Source: an uncultured Corynebacterium sp.
GTDB taxonomy: Bacteria > Actinomycetota > Actinomycetes > Mycobacteriales > Mycobacteriaceae
NCBI RefSeq assembly: GCF_946223165.1
Contig: NZ_CAMIBP010000004.1
Location: forward strand, 65,338 to 129,337
Length of the DNA stretch: 64,000 bases
Direction of reading: 5' to 3'
Part shown: positions 37,521 through 46,527 of the stretch, in pieces
How positions within the stretch are numbered: position 1 is the stretch's first letter
Layout: each line of letters starts with the position of its first letter
Position numbers and translations under genes: made by a program
Notes under the pieces: generated by a model
What the model was told of the DNA's origin: nothing
The model's input: the letters and a program-made list of their open reading frames with translations, nothing else
The model's database searches: none

Positions 37521-38849
37521 ATGGCCATGCTCAAAGTAACCGATATGCGCGGCACCACCATGACGACGACCGCGGTGCGCCGTGCCCTGCCGCGCGGCGG
37601 CGTCGACGTCGCCTCCGTCCTGCCCACGGTGGCGCCCGTCGTCGAGGATATTGCGGCCCGCGGGGCGGTCGCGGCGTTGGACTTCGGAGAGAAGTTTGAC
37701 GGCGTGCGTCCTGCTGCCGTCCGCGTGCCCGCAGCCGAGCTGGCCAAGGCTGCCGATGCCCTCGCACCGCAGGTACGCGCAGCCATTGAAGAGTCCATCC
37801 GGCGCGTCCGCCAGGTCCATGCCGATCAGAAGCCGGAACCGCACACCACGACGCTCGGCCCAGGGGCCACGGTGACCGAGAAATTCGCCCCCATCGAGCG
37901 CGTTGGCCTCTACGTTCCCGGAGGCAAGGCCGTCTACCCGTCCTCGGTCATCATGAACACCGTCCCCGCGCAGGAGGCCGGTGCAATCTCTATGGTCGTG
38001 GCCTCGCCGCCGCAGAAGGAGTTCGGCGGCCTGCCGCACCCGACCATCCTGGCCACCTGTCACATCCTGGGGGTCAAGGAGGTGTGGGCCGTCGGCGGCG
38101 CGCAGGCGGTGGCCCTGCTAGCCTATGGCGACGATGCCCCCGCCACGGGCGAGGACGCACTGGAACCGGTGGACATCATCACCGGTCCTGGCAACATCTT
38201 CGTGACCGCGGCCAAGCGCTTGGTGCGCGGCATCGTCGGCACCGACGCCGAGGCTGGCCCAACGGAGATTGCCATTCTGGCCGATGAGACGGCCAACCCG
38301 GTGTTCGTCGCCTACGACCTCATCTCCCAGGCTGAGCACGATCCGCTGGCGGCGTCCGTCCTGATCACGGATTCCGAGGAGCTGGCAGCGGCCGTTGACG
38401 CCGAGGTTGAGGCCCGCTATCAGGTCACCGAGAACTCCGAGCGCGCCGCCGAGGCCCTGCGGGGTGAGCAGTCCGGCATCGTCCTCGTCGATGACCTCGA
38501 GGCCGGCATCCTGGTGGCGGACGCTTATGCGGCCGAGCACCTGGAGATCCACACCGCCCATGCTCGCGCGGTAGCCGAGCGTATCAAGCACGCCGGCGCG
38601 ATCTTCGTGGGCGACTACTCGCCGGTGCCGCTGGGCGACTACGCGGCGGGCTCCAACCACGTCCTGCCCACCTCCGGTTCCGCCCGCTTTTCCGCGGGTC
38701 TGTCCACGCACACGTTCCTGCGGCCCGTCAACCTCATCGAGTACGACAAGGCCGGCCTGGCCGAGATTGCCGACGGCATCGTTGCCTTCGCCGACGCCGA
38801 GGCCCTGCCCGCGCACGGCGAGGCCATTCGAGCCCGCTTCGCCGACTAA
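37521..38849 (+). CDS. hisD: Histidinol dehydrogenase
   Basis: 442 residues, full length. Conserved family elements are PGGKAVYPSSV, the GPGNIFVTAAKRLV stretch, GPTEIAILAD, AEHDPLAASVLIT and the C-terminal HVLPTSGSARF with metal and catalytic His residues. It oxidises histidinol to histidine in two NAD-dependent steps, the last reactions of the pathway. ATG at 37521 with AAGGAG upstream; ATG at 37527 is also possible. First gene of the his operon. Confidence 0.95.
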   Translation: MAMLKVTDMRGTTMTTTAVRRALPRGGVDVASVLPTVAPVVEDIAARGAVAALDFGEKFDGVRPAAVRVPAAELAKAADALAPQVRAAIEESIRRVRQVHADQKPEPHTTTLGPGATVTEKFAPIERVGLYVPGGKAVYPSSVIMNTVPAQEAGAISMVVASPPQKEFGGLPHPTILATCHILGVKEVWAVGGAQAVALLAYGDDAPATGEDALEPVDIITGPGNIFVTAAKRLVRGIVGTDAEAGPTEIAILADETANPVFVAYDLISQAEHDPLAASVLITDSEELAAAVDAEVEARYQVTENSERAAEALRGEQSGIVLVDDLEAGILVADAYAAEHLEIHTAHARAVAERIKHAGAIFVGDYSPVPLGDYAAGSNHVLPTSGSARFSAGLSTHTFLRPVNLIEYDKAGLAEIADGIVAFADAEALPAHGEAIRARFAD

Positions 38850-38899
38850 CGCCGCCGGCCGCTTACTCCCGCATACACCACCGACGATAGGAATCCTTC

Positions 38900-40033
38900 G
38901 TGACTTCTCCTTCCGAGTCTGCCTCTGCACGCAGCTGCGTGACGCTCGCTGATCTGCCGCTGCGCGACGAGTTGCGCGGCAAGTCCGCCTACGGCGCACC
39001 ACAGCTCACCGTGGCCAACCAGCTCAATACCAACGAAAACCCGTACCCACCGTCCGAGGCGCTGGTCAACGAGCTGGTGCGCACCATTGAGAAGCAGGCC
39101 CATGAGCTCAACCGCTACCCGGAGCGCGACGCCGTCGTGTTACGCACCGCACTGGCGGACTACATCACGGGGCAGACCGGGGTGCCAGTCACGGTGGATA
39201 ACCTCTGGGCGGCCAACGGGTCGAACGAGGTCCTCCAGCAGCTGCTTCAGGCCTTCGGCGGCCCGGGGCGCACGGCGCTGGGCTTTACCCCCAGTTATTC
39301 CATGCACCCCATCCTGTGCGCGGGAACCCAGACCCGGTTCATCGAGTGCCCGCGCGGTGAGGATTTCCGGATCGATGAGGCCACCGCGCTGGCCGCCATC
39401 GCTGAGCATCAGCCGGACGTCGTCTTCGTGACCACCCCGAACAACCCGACTGGCGACGTCACCCCCATCGAGCTCGTGGAGAAGATCCTGGATGCCGCGC
39501 CGGGCATCGTCATCCTCGACGAGGCCTACATGGAATTCTCACCCTCGCCGTCATCGACGACCCTGCTGGCGAAGTACCCGACGAAGCTCGTGGTCTCCCG
39601 CACGATGTCCAAGGCCTTTGATTTCGCCGGCGGCCGCCTGGGCTACTTTGTCGCAGACCCCGCCTTCGTCGAGGCCGTCATGCTCGTGCGTCTGCCGTAC
39701 CACCTGTCCGTGCTCTCTCAGGCCGCGGCCACCGTGGCGCTGCGGTTCAAGGAGGACACCCTGGGCACCGTGGCCAAGCTCTCGGCCGAGCGCGAGCGCG
39801 TCATGGAGTGCCTGGGAGAGCTGGGCTACTACGTGGTGCCCAGCGAGTCGAATTTTGTGTCCTTCGGCCGCTTTACGGATCCGCACGCGGCGTGGGAAGC
39901 CTTCCTCGAGCGCCAGGTCCTCATTCGCGACAACGGGGTGCCGGGCCTGCTGCGCGCCACCATCGGCCTGCCGCACGAAAATGACGCCTTCCTCGCCGCC
40001 GCGGAACAGCTCACCGACTACATTTCGAAGTAA
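38900..40033 (+). CDS. hisC: Histidinol-phosphate aminotransferase
   Basis: 377 residues, PLP fold-type I. NENPYPP at the N-terminus, VTTPNNPTGD, DEAYMEF, and the Schiff-base lysine in SRTMSKAFDFAGGRLGY are all present. It converts imidazole-acetol phosphate to histidinol phosphate. A GTG start at 38900, AGGA upstream, 50 bp after hisD. Confidence 0.94.
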   Translation: MTSPSESASARSCVTLADLPLRDELRGKSAYGAPQLTVANQLNTNENPYPPSEALVNELVRTIEKQAHELNRYPERDAVVLRTALADYITGQTGVPVTVDNLWAANGSNEVLQQLLQAFGGPGRTALGFTPSYSMHPILCAGTQTRFIECPRGEDFRIDEATALAAIAEHQPDVVFVTTPNNPTGDVTPIELVEKILDAAPGIVILDEAYMEFSPSPSSTTLLAKYPTKLVVSRTMSKAFDFAGGRLGYFVADPAFVEAVMLVRLPYHLSVLSQAAATVALRFKEDTLGTVAKLSAERERVMECLGELGYYVVPSESNFVSFGRFTDPHAAWEAFLERQVLIRDNGVPGLLRATIGLPHENDAFLAAAEQLTDYISK

Positions 40034-40087
40034 CCTCGCGCCGTAGTACGTACGTGCCGCAGCGCCCAATCTATAAGGAACCCGCAC

Positions 40088-40690
<603 letters not shown>

Positions 40691-40694
40691 AGAC

Positions 40695-40862
40695 ATGTTT
40701 CTTGCCGTCTGGATCCTCTTTCTCGTCGCCGGCCTACTGCTCGGCGGCGCCTGGGCCGCCTACCAGGCGGAATCAAAGTTCTGGACCGTCGTCGCCGGTC
40801 TGCTCGCCACCATTTCTGCCGCTGCCGCGGTCGCGTGGCTGATCTCTGAGATGGGCCAGTAG
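40695..40862 (+). CDS. Small two-helix membrane protein (his operon orf1)
   Basis: 55 residues: hydrophobic helix from residue 2 (FLAVWILFLVAGLLLGGAW), short polar loop, second helix (VVAGLLATISAAAAVAWLI). It sits 4 bp after hisB and 8 bp before the MFS gene, as orf1 does in the corynebacterial his operon. Function unknown. Confidence 0.65.
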   Translation: MFLAVWILFLVAGLLLGGAWAAYQAESKFWTVVAGLLATISAAAAVAWLISEMGQ

Positions 40863-40870
40863 GTGATTCG

Positions 40871-42217
40871 GTGACGCAGGACCCCGTCACTCCGGATCCC
40901 ACCACGCGACCTGGCGCTGTGGGGACCCAGTCCCGCTTCAGCCTGTGGTCGGTCCGGGGCTACCTAGCGACGCTCATCGCGTTGGCGTGTGCTTTCGGCG
41001 CGTGGTCGTTGCTGCTCCCACTGCTGCCCACCGCGGTGATTTCTGGAGGTGGCTCCGCCACCCTGGCCGGTGCCACGACGGGCGTGTTCATGCTCGCCAC
41101 CGTCGCCACACAGGCCGTGACTCCGCGGCTGCTGCGTGCATTCGGCTACCGGCCAGTCATGGCGGCCGCAGCCTTTACCCTAGGCGTTCCGGCTCTGGGC
41201 CACATGCTGGGAATCGAGCCGGTGGTGGCACTGGGGTTTTCCGCCCTGCGCGGAGTCGGTTTCGGCGCGCTCACGGTGTCCCAGTCCGCGTTTATCGCGG
41301 AGATCGTCCCACTGCGTTTCTTGGGACAGGCCACCGGTGTCATGGGATTTTTCATCGGTGCCGCGCAGATGATCTGCCTGCCCGCGGGCCTGGCTATAGC
41401 TCAGCGCTGGGACTACGGCGCCGCCTACATGGTTGCTGCGGCTCTCGGCGGCGTGGGCATGGTCCTGTGCCTGCGCCTGCCAGCTTTGCGCCCGGCGGCA
41501 TCGGCGGCAGCGGCGGCGCACGAGGAGACAGGGCAGGTAAGGACCGACGGTCGGACCACGCAGGGTGCGGAACGGCCCTATTTCTGGCGCCTCGTCCTCG
41601 TACCGGCGCTAAGCGTTACCGCGCTGTCGATGAGCTACGGCGTGATCTCTGCGTTCTTGCCGGCGGCGGTGCGCGGGATCGACGTGGAACGTGGCGTCGT
41701 TCTCGGCGGCGCGATGCTGGGCATCGTCGGCGGCGCATCAATGATGTCGCGCTACGTGGCCGGACGCATCGCGGATCGCTCGGGGCGGCCCGGACAACTG
41801 ATGGGCCCGGGGCTGGCGGTGGGCATCGGCGGCATGGCGCTGCTGGCCGCCGGGCTGAGTCTGGGGTGGAGCGTGTGGACGCTCGTGGGAGGCGCCATAT
41901 TATTCGGCCTCGCTTTCGGCGTGGTGCAGAACGAGGCGCTGCTCGCCATGTTCGCCCGCGTCCAGCGTGGACAGCTCTCGGAGGCGTCGGCGGTGTGGAA
42001 CAGCTTCTACGACGGCGGTACCGGCATCGGCTCGGTCATCCTCGCGGCGTTCGTGACGGGTACCGCCACCGCAGACTACGCCAAGGCCTTCTGGGCGGGC
42101 GCCGCGCTCGTGGCCGGAGGCCTGGCGATGGCGCTGCTGGACGCCTATCTGGGCGCACACCGTGTCGTAGAGCGGGATAACATGAAGACACGTCTGAGCC
42201 GGTTGCGTAAGGTATAG
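40871..42217 (+). CDS. MFS transporter (his operon orf2)
   Basis: 448 residues, about 12 hydrophobic helices, with a central polar loop near residues 215-235 separating the halves. Occupies the orf2 slot of the conserved corynebacterial his operon, so a link to histidine or imidazole metabolites is plausible but unproven. GTG start at 40871; the stop is 3 bp before hisH. Confidence 0.82.
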   Translation: MTQDPVTPDPTTRPGAVGTQSRFSLWSVRGYLATLIALACAFGAWSLLLPLLPTAVISGGGSATLAGATTGVFMLATVATQAVTPRLLRAFGYRPVMAAAAFTLGVPALGHMLGIEPVVALGFSALRGVGFGALTVSQSAFIAEIVPLRFLGQATGVMGFFIGAAQMICLPAGLAIAQRWDYGAAYMVAAALGGVGMVLCLRLPALRPAASAAAAAHEETGQVRTDGRTTQGAERPYFWRLVLVPALSVTALSMSYGVISAFLPAAVRGIDVERGVVLGGAMLGIVGGASMMSRYVAGRIADRSGRPGQLMGPGLAVGIGGMALLAAGLSLGWSVWTLVGGAILFGLAFGVVQNEALLAMFARVQRGQLSEASAVWNSFYDGGTGIGSVILAAFVTGTATADYAKAFWAGAALVAGGLAMALLDAYLGAHRVVERDNMKTRLSRLRKV

Positions 42218-42220
42218 CCC

Positions 42221-42859
42221 ATGTCGGAAAAGAAAAAGGTCGCACTCCTGGATTACGGTGCAGGCAACCTGCGTTCCGCCCACCGAGCGCTGGAGCGGGT
42301 GGGAGCCGAGGTCACTGTCACCTCCGACCCCAAGGTTGCTGTCGATGCCGAGGGCCTACTCGTCCCCGGCGTGGGTGCGTTTGCCGCCTGCATGGAGGGG
42401 CTCACTAAGGTTCACGGACCCCGCGTCATCGGGCAGCGCCTGGCCGGCGGGCGCCCCGTCCTGGGCATTTGCGTAGGCATGCAGATCCTGTTCGAGAAGG
42501 GTCGCGAACACGGAGTTCACGCCGCCGGCTGCGGCGAGTGGCCGGGAGTCGTGGAGCGCCTGCACGCCGACGTACTGCCGCACATGGGATGGAACACCGT
42601 GGAGATTCCCGCCGACTCGGAGCTCTTCGCCGGAATCGAACCGGACGAGCGCTTTTACTTCGTGCACTCCTACGGCGTGCGCGACTGGACGCTACAGACC
42701 GAAATCACCACGCCGCCGAAGGTCACGTGGGCCGAGTACGGTGGGGATCGCTTCGTCGCGGCCGTGGAAAACGGCGCGCTGTGGGCCACCCAATTCCATC
42801 CCGAAAAGTCGGGCGACGCCGGTAGCACATTGTTGGCAAACTGGCTGAACACCCTGTAA
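42221..42859 (+). CDS. hisH: Imidazole glycerol phosphate synthase, glutaminase subunit
   Basis: 212 residues, class I glutamine amidotransferase. The nucleophile Cys is in GICVGMQ, and the His-Glu pair is in QFHPEKSG. Pairs with HisF to deliver ammonia for imidazole formation and AICAR release. AAGG-containing ribosome site at the end of the MFS gene. Confidence 0.94.
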   Translation: MSEKKKVALLDYGAGNLRSAHRALERVGAEVTVTSDPKVAVDAEGLLVPGVGAFAACMEGLTKVHGPRVIGQRLAGGRPVLGICVGMQILFEKGREHGVHAAGCGEWPGVVERLHADVLPHMGWNTVEIPADSELFAGIEPDERFYFVHSYGVRDWTLQTEITTPPKVTWAEYGGDRFVAAVENGALWATQFHPEKSGDAGSTLLANWLNTL

Positions 42860-42885
42860 TACGCATTAATTCAAGGAGCACACTC

Positions 42886-43650
42886 ATGAGCTTTATCTTG
42901 CTTCCCGCTGTGGACGTCGTGGGCGGCCACGCCGTGCGCCTAGACCAGGGCGAGGCCGGTACGGAGAAGTCCTACGGTGAGCCCCTGCAGGCCGCACTGA
43001 CCTGGCAGGAGCAGGGAGCTCAGTGGCTGCACTTCGTGGACCTCGACGCCGCCTTCAACCGCGGCTCCAACCACGAACTCATGGCCGACATCACCGCCCA
43101 GCTTGACATCCAGGTGGAGCTGACCGGCGGCATTCGCGACGACGCCTCGCTCCAGCGCGCCCTCGACACCGGCGCGCGCAGGGTCAATATTGGTACCGCG
43201 GCGCTGGAGAATCCGGCGTGGATTGCTCAGGTGCTGTCTAGGCATGCGGATAAGGTCGCTGTGGACATCGCCGTGCGCGAGGTCGACGGGGAGTGGCGCA
43301 CCCGCGGCAATGGCTGGGTCTCCGACGGCGGCGACCTCTGGGAGGTCCTCGAGCGCCTTGATGCTGCCGGTTGCCAGCGCTTCGTGGTCACCGACGTCAC
43401 CAAGGACGGAACGCTCGCCGGACCAAACGTTGAGCTTCTGCGCGAGGTGGCCGCCGCCACCGACGCGAAGATTACCGCATCCGGCGGCATCGCCTCCCTC
43501 GACGACCTGCGCGAGCTCGCGCTCTACGAAAACGAGGGCATTGACTCCGCCATCATCGGCAAGGCGCTGTACGAGAGGCGCTTCACCTTGTCCGAGGCCT
43601 TGGCCGCCGTGGCCGAGGTGACTCCGCTGCCCCCGGAGGATGAGATCTAA
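42886..43650 (+). CDS. hisA: HisA/PriA-type phosphoribosyl isomerase
   Basis: 254 residues, (beta/alpha)8 barrel with two half-barrel phosphate sites. Catalytic Asp in LLPAVDVVGG and a second in VVTDVTKDGT. Overall it follows the actinobacterial PriA line (VDLDAAFNRGSNHEL, SDGGDLWEVLERLDAAGC). In corynebacteria PriA has narrowed to the histidine reaction (subHisA) because tryptophan synthesis moved to a separate trp operon; whether this enzyme keeps TrpF activity cannot be judged by eye. RBS AAGGAG. Confidence 0.92.
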   Translation: MSFILLPAVDVVGGHAVRLDQGEAGTEKSYGEPLQAALTWQEQGAQWLHFVDLDAAFNRGSNHELMADITAQLDIQVELTGGIRDDASLQRALDTGARRVNIGTAALENPAWIAQVLSRHADKVAVDIAVREVDGEWRTRGNGWVSDGGDLWEVLERLDAAGCQRFVVTDVTKDGTLAGPNVELLREVAAATDAKITASGGIASLDDLRELALYENEGIDSAIIGKALYERRFTLSEALAAVAEVTPLPPEDEI

Positions 43651-44475
43651 ATGACTGCTTCGCTGGATCCGGCGGGCCTGCTGGCCATCGCCGAGGCCGC
43701 CGTGGACGGCGTGGAGGATACCTTCCGTGCCGGGCTGGGCGCCCGCCCTGCTCGCTTCAAGGGCGAGGGAGACTTCGCCACCGACATCGATCTCGCCATC
43801 GAGACCCAGCTGCGGCAGACTCTGACGCAGCTCACCGGGATTCGGGTCTTCGGTGAGGAATTCGGCGGCGCCGAGGCTGCGGACGGTTCCTACACCACGG
43901 AGGGCCTGGAGAACGAGACCGTGTGGGTCGTGGATCCCGTGGACGGCACCGCCAACTACTCGGCGGGCAACCCGATGTGTGGCATCCTCGTGGCGCTTGT
44001 ACACGAGGCCAACCCGGTGGTTGCTGTGGCCAGCTTCCCCCTGCTCGGCCGCCGCGTGGCCGCGGCCGAGGGCGTGGCGCTGCGCTCGGTGGGAGGCCCC
44101 GCGGCCGGTTTTGGCGGCGGCGAGGATGCCTTGGGTTTTGAGGACTCCCGCGGCCACGTGGGCTGTTCCTCCCACCTGCGCACCGCTATCTACCAGCACC
44201 TGCGCCATACTGGTCTGCGCCCGCGCATGTCCGGCTCCGTGGGCCTGGATTCCGCGTTCGTCGCGCAGGGTGTCTTCGACGGCGCGCTCAATTTCTCCCA
44301 GCACCCATGGGACAACGCCGCGGGCGCCCTGCTGGTTAAGGCTGCCGGCGGCGTCGTGACCGACGTGGACGGCAACGAGTGGACCGCACATTCCCGGGGT
44401 CTTGTAGTGGGCACCCCGCAGGTGCACGCGACGCTGCTCGATGCCATCCAGGCCGGCGCCGCGCGCGGTGCATAA
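43651..44475 (+). CDS. impA: Inositol-monophosphatase-family protein (ImpA)
   Basis: 274 residues. Metal-site motifs: GEEFGG (68-73), WVVDPVDGTAN (92-102) and HPWDNAAGALLVKAAGG. Occupies the impA slot of the corynebacterial his operon, starting 1 nt after hisA. It is an Mg-dependent phosphatase; histidinol phosphate or inositol phosphate are candidate substrates, but HisN is usually encoded elsewhere, so I leave the substrate open. Confidence 0.85.
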   Translation: MTASLDPAGLLAIAEAAVDGVEDTFRAGLGARPARFKGEGDFATDIDLAIETQLRQTLTQLTGIRVFGEEFGGAEAADGSYTTEGLENETVWVVDPVDGTANYSAGNPMCGILVALVHEANPVVAVASFPLLGRRVAAAEGVALRSVGGPAAGFGGGEDALGFEDSRGHVGCSSHLRTAIYQHLRHTGLRPRMSGSVGLDSAFVAQGVFDGALNFSQHPWDNAAGALLVKAAGGVVTDVDGNEWTAHSRGLVVGTPQVHATLLDAIQAGAARGA

Positions 44476-44479
44476 CACG

Positions 44480-44504
44480 CTTGCTGTGCGCATGCGCACG
44501 CAAG
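44480..44504 (+). promoter_or_regulatory. Intercistronic hairpin between impA and hisF
   Basis: CTTGC, one bulged T, GTGCGC-AT-GCGCAC, GCAAG (44480-44504). A strong stem in the only sizeable gap inside the distal operon. No T-run, so it is more likely an mRNA processing or stability element than a full terminator. Confidence 0.45.
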
Positions 44505-44538
44505 AATCACAGGATTAAACAGAAAGAAGGGTGGTCTC

Positions 44539-45336
44539 ATGGCACTGGCCGTGCGCGTGATCCCCTGCCTCGACGTCGATAACGGGCGCGTGGTCAAGGG
44601 AGTCAATTTTGAACATCTTCGTGATGCGGGGGACCCAGTCGAACTTGCTGCCCGCTACGACGAGCTGGGCGCCGACGAGCTCACCTTCCTTGACGTGTCG
44701 GCGTCCAAGGACGGCCGCGGCACGATGCTCGATGTCGTTCGCCGCACCGCGGACCAGGTGTTCATTCCGCTCACCGTGGGCGGCGGCGTGCGCTCTGCTG
44801 ACGATGTCCGCGAGCTGCTGCGCGCCGGCGCCGACAAGGTGTCCGTGAATTCATCCGTCATCGCCCGGCCGGAGCTCTTGCGCGAGCTGGCGGATATTTT
44901 CGGTTCCCAGTGCATCGTGCTTTCCGTGGACGCGCGCCGGGTGCGCGACGCGGACGGAGCCCCCGTCGGTCCCAGCGACGCATTCCCCTCGGGCTTCGAG
45001 GTAACCACCCACGGTGGGACGCGCTCGGCTGGATTGGATGCGGTGGACTGGGCCCGCCGCGGCGAGGAGCTGGGAGTAGGCGAGATCCTGCTCAACTCCA
45101 TGGACGGCGATGGCACGAAGGAAGGCTTCGACACTGAGCTCATCACGCTCGTGCGCGCGGCGGTCCACGTTCCCGTCATCGCGTCGGGTGGCGCGGGCGC
45201 GGCGGAGCATTTCCCGCCGGCCGTCGCCGCGGGTGCCGATGCCGTCTTGGCCGCGTCGATCTTCCACTTCGGCGAGGTCTCCGTGGGCGAGGTCAAGGAT
45301 GCCTTGGCCGCCGCCGGTTGCGAGGTCCGCCGATGA
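44539..45336 (+). CDS. hisF: Imidazole glycerol phosphate synthase, cyclase subunit
   Basis: 265 residues, (beta/alpha)8 barrel. Catalytic aspartates in IPCLDVDNGRVVKG and VLSVDARR. Forms the HisFH complex. An insertion of polar residues (DADGAPVGPSDAFPSG) follows the second Asp, within the normal range. Stop overlaps the hisI start (ATGA). Confidence 0.95.
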   Translation: MALAVRVIPCLDVDNGRVVKGVNFEHLRDAGDPVELAARYDELGADELTFLDVSASKDGRGTMLDVVRRTADQVFIPLTVGGGVRSADDVRELLRAGADKVSVNSSVIARPELLRELADIFGSQCIVLSVDARRVRDADGAPVGPSDAFPSGFEVTTHGGTRSAGLDAVDWARRGEELGVGEILLNSMDGDGTKEGFDTELITLVRAAVHVPVIASGGAGAAEHFPPAVAAGADAVLAASIFHFGEVSVGEVKDALAAAGCEVRR

Positions 45337-45761
45337 CGCAGACTTCTCCTCAGCACTTGTCCGACAATCCTGCGGACTTCGAGCTCGATCCCACGATCGG
45401 CGCGCGGCTCAAGCGCAACGACGCGGGCCTCGTGCCGGCCATCGTGCAGGCGGATTCCGGCGAGGTGCTCATGATGGCGTGGATGGACGATCACGCCCTC
45501 GCGTACACGCTGGCGACGCGCCGCGGAACCTATTACTCCCGCTCCCGCAGGGAGTATTGGATCAAGGGCCTGACCTCCGGGAACGTCCAGGAGGTCCTTG
45601 AAGCCCGGCTCGACTGCGATGGAGACACCATTCTTATCACCGTGAAGCAGACCGGTGGGGCCTGCCACACCGGCGATCGCACGTGCTTTGATGCCGAGCA
45701 GCTACTCGCTCCCCCTGGCAGCGCGTCGTCCCCGGCAGGGGAGGAGGCCGCCCGTGGGTAG
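45333..45761 (+). CDS. hisI: Phosphoribosyl-AMP cyclohydrolase
   Basis: 142 residues, stand-alone HisI without a HisE domain. Core motif EVLMMAWMDDHAL, the SRSRREYWIKG stretch, and metal ligands in LDCDGDTILI and GGACHTGDRTCF are intact. ATG at 45333 overlaps the hisF stop. Low-complexity tail of about 15 residues. The next gene starts within its last codons. Confidence 0.93.
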   Translation: MTQTSPQHLSDNPADFELDPTIGARLKRNDAGLVPAIVQADSGEVLMMAWMDDHALAYTLATRRGTYYSRSRREYWIKGLTSGNVQEVLEARLDCDGDTILITVKQTGGACHTGDRTCFDAEQLLAPPGSASSPAGEEAARG

Positions 45762-46377
45762 GAAGTGTGGACCCCTGCTTATGGCGCTGGCGGCGCTGGG
45801 GCTGTGGGGCTCGGCTCGCATGACATGGATCGAGGCCACAGCCGACGACGACAAGTCCGGCACCGCCACGCTCCCCATGACGGGGGCGGTGTGGTCCCTA
45901 GAGCTCACCGCCATCGCGCTGCTCCTGCTCGCAGGCGTCATCGCGGGCCTGGCCCTACGCCGCGGCGCGCGCCGCATCATCGGCATTGTCGTCGCACTGG
46001 CCTCCGCGGGGGTGGCCTGGCGCCCCGTGGAGCTGCTGACCTATGGAGCCGATGTGGCGCGCGCGCAGCAATTGCTACAGGCCGGGGACGCGAACTCTAC
46101 CGCCGTCGACACGGTGTCTATCTCCTCGTGGGCCACCATCACGGAGGCCACCGTCCACTCCGCCGGCCCGTTGCTGGCCCTGGCTGCGGCGTCCTTGGGA
46201 CTCGTGGGCGGCGTGCTGTTGGCTATGCGTCCAGGCGTGGATGGGGCCCGGTCCAATCGCTACGAGACCAAGGCGGCGCGCCGTGCCAAGCTTGCCGAAG
46301 ATCTAGAGACCTCGCAGGACTCCGGGCGCGTTATGTGGGACGCCCTGGATGACGACATCGATCCAACCGATCCGTAG
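45754..46377 (+). CDS. TIGR02234-type trp-operon-associated membrane protein
   Basis: 207 residues with about four hydrophobic helices: near residues 5-20, SLELTAIALLLLAGVIAGLAL, RIIGIVVALASAGVAW, and one near 140-160 in AGPLLALAAASLGLVGGVLLAM. It ends in a charged tail (NRYETKAARRAKLAEDLE). Length, topology and position after hisI and before trpC match the actinobacterial Trp_oprn_chp family. GTG start at 45754 overlaps hisI by 8 bp, with GGAGG upstream. Function unknown. Notably it persists here though trpB and trpA do not follow. Confidence 0.8.
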   Translation: MGRKCGPLLMALAALGLWGSARMTWIEATADDDKSGTATLPMTGAVWSLELTAIALLLLAGVIAGLALRRGARRIIGIVVALASAGVAWRPVELLTYGADVARAQQLLQAGDANSTAVDTVSISSWATITEATVHSAGPLLALAAASLGLVGGVLLAMRPGVDGARSNRYETKAARRAKLAEDLETSQDSGRVMWDALDDDIDPTDP

Positions 46378-46527
46378 ACGGACTGCCGAACCGGAGCCTG
46401 CCCCGGGGTTCCGTTAACCTAAGGTTTTCCCTGCGGGGGCACCTGCGGTGGTACGCACGCGGCGCGATTTCTGTGACCGGCCCGGCGGCGGCTAGCCTTA
46501 AAGCAACCAGCCTGCAGGGAGGTGACG

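Noticed and set aside
46404..46422. DtxR-like site (GGTT-N5-AACCTAA) upstream of the TrpC-like gene
   Set aside because: About 13 of 19 bases match by my count and one half-site is poor; this level occurs by chance and no iron-related gene is nearby.
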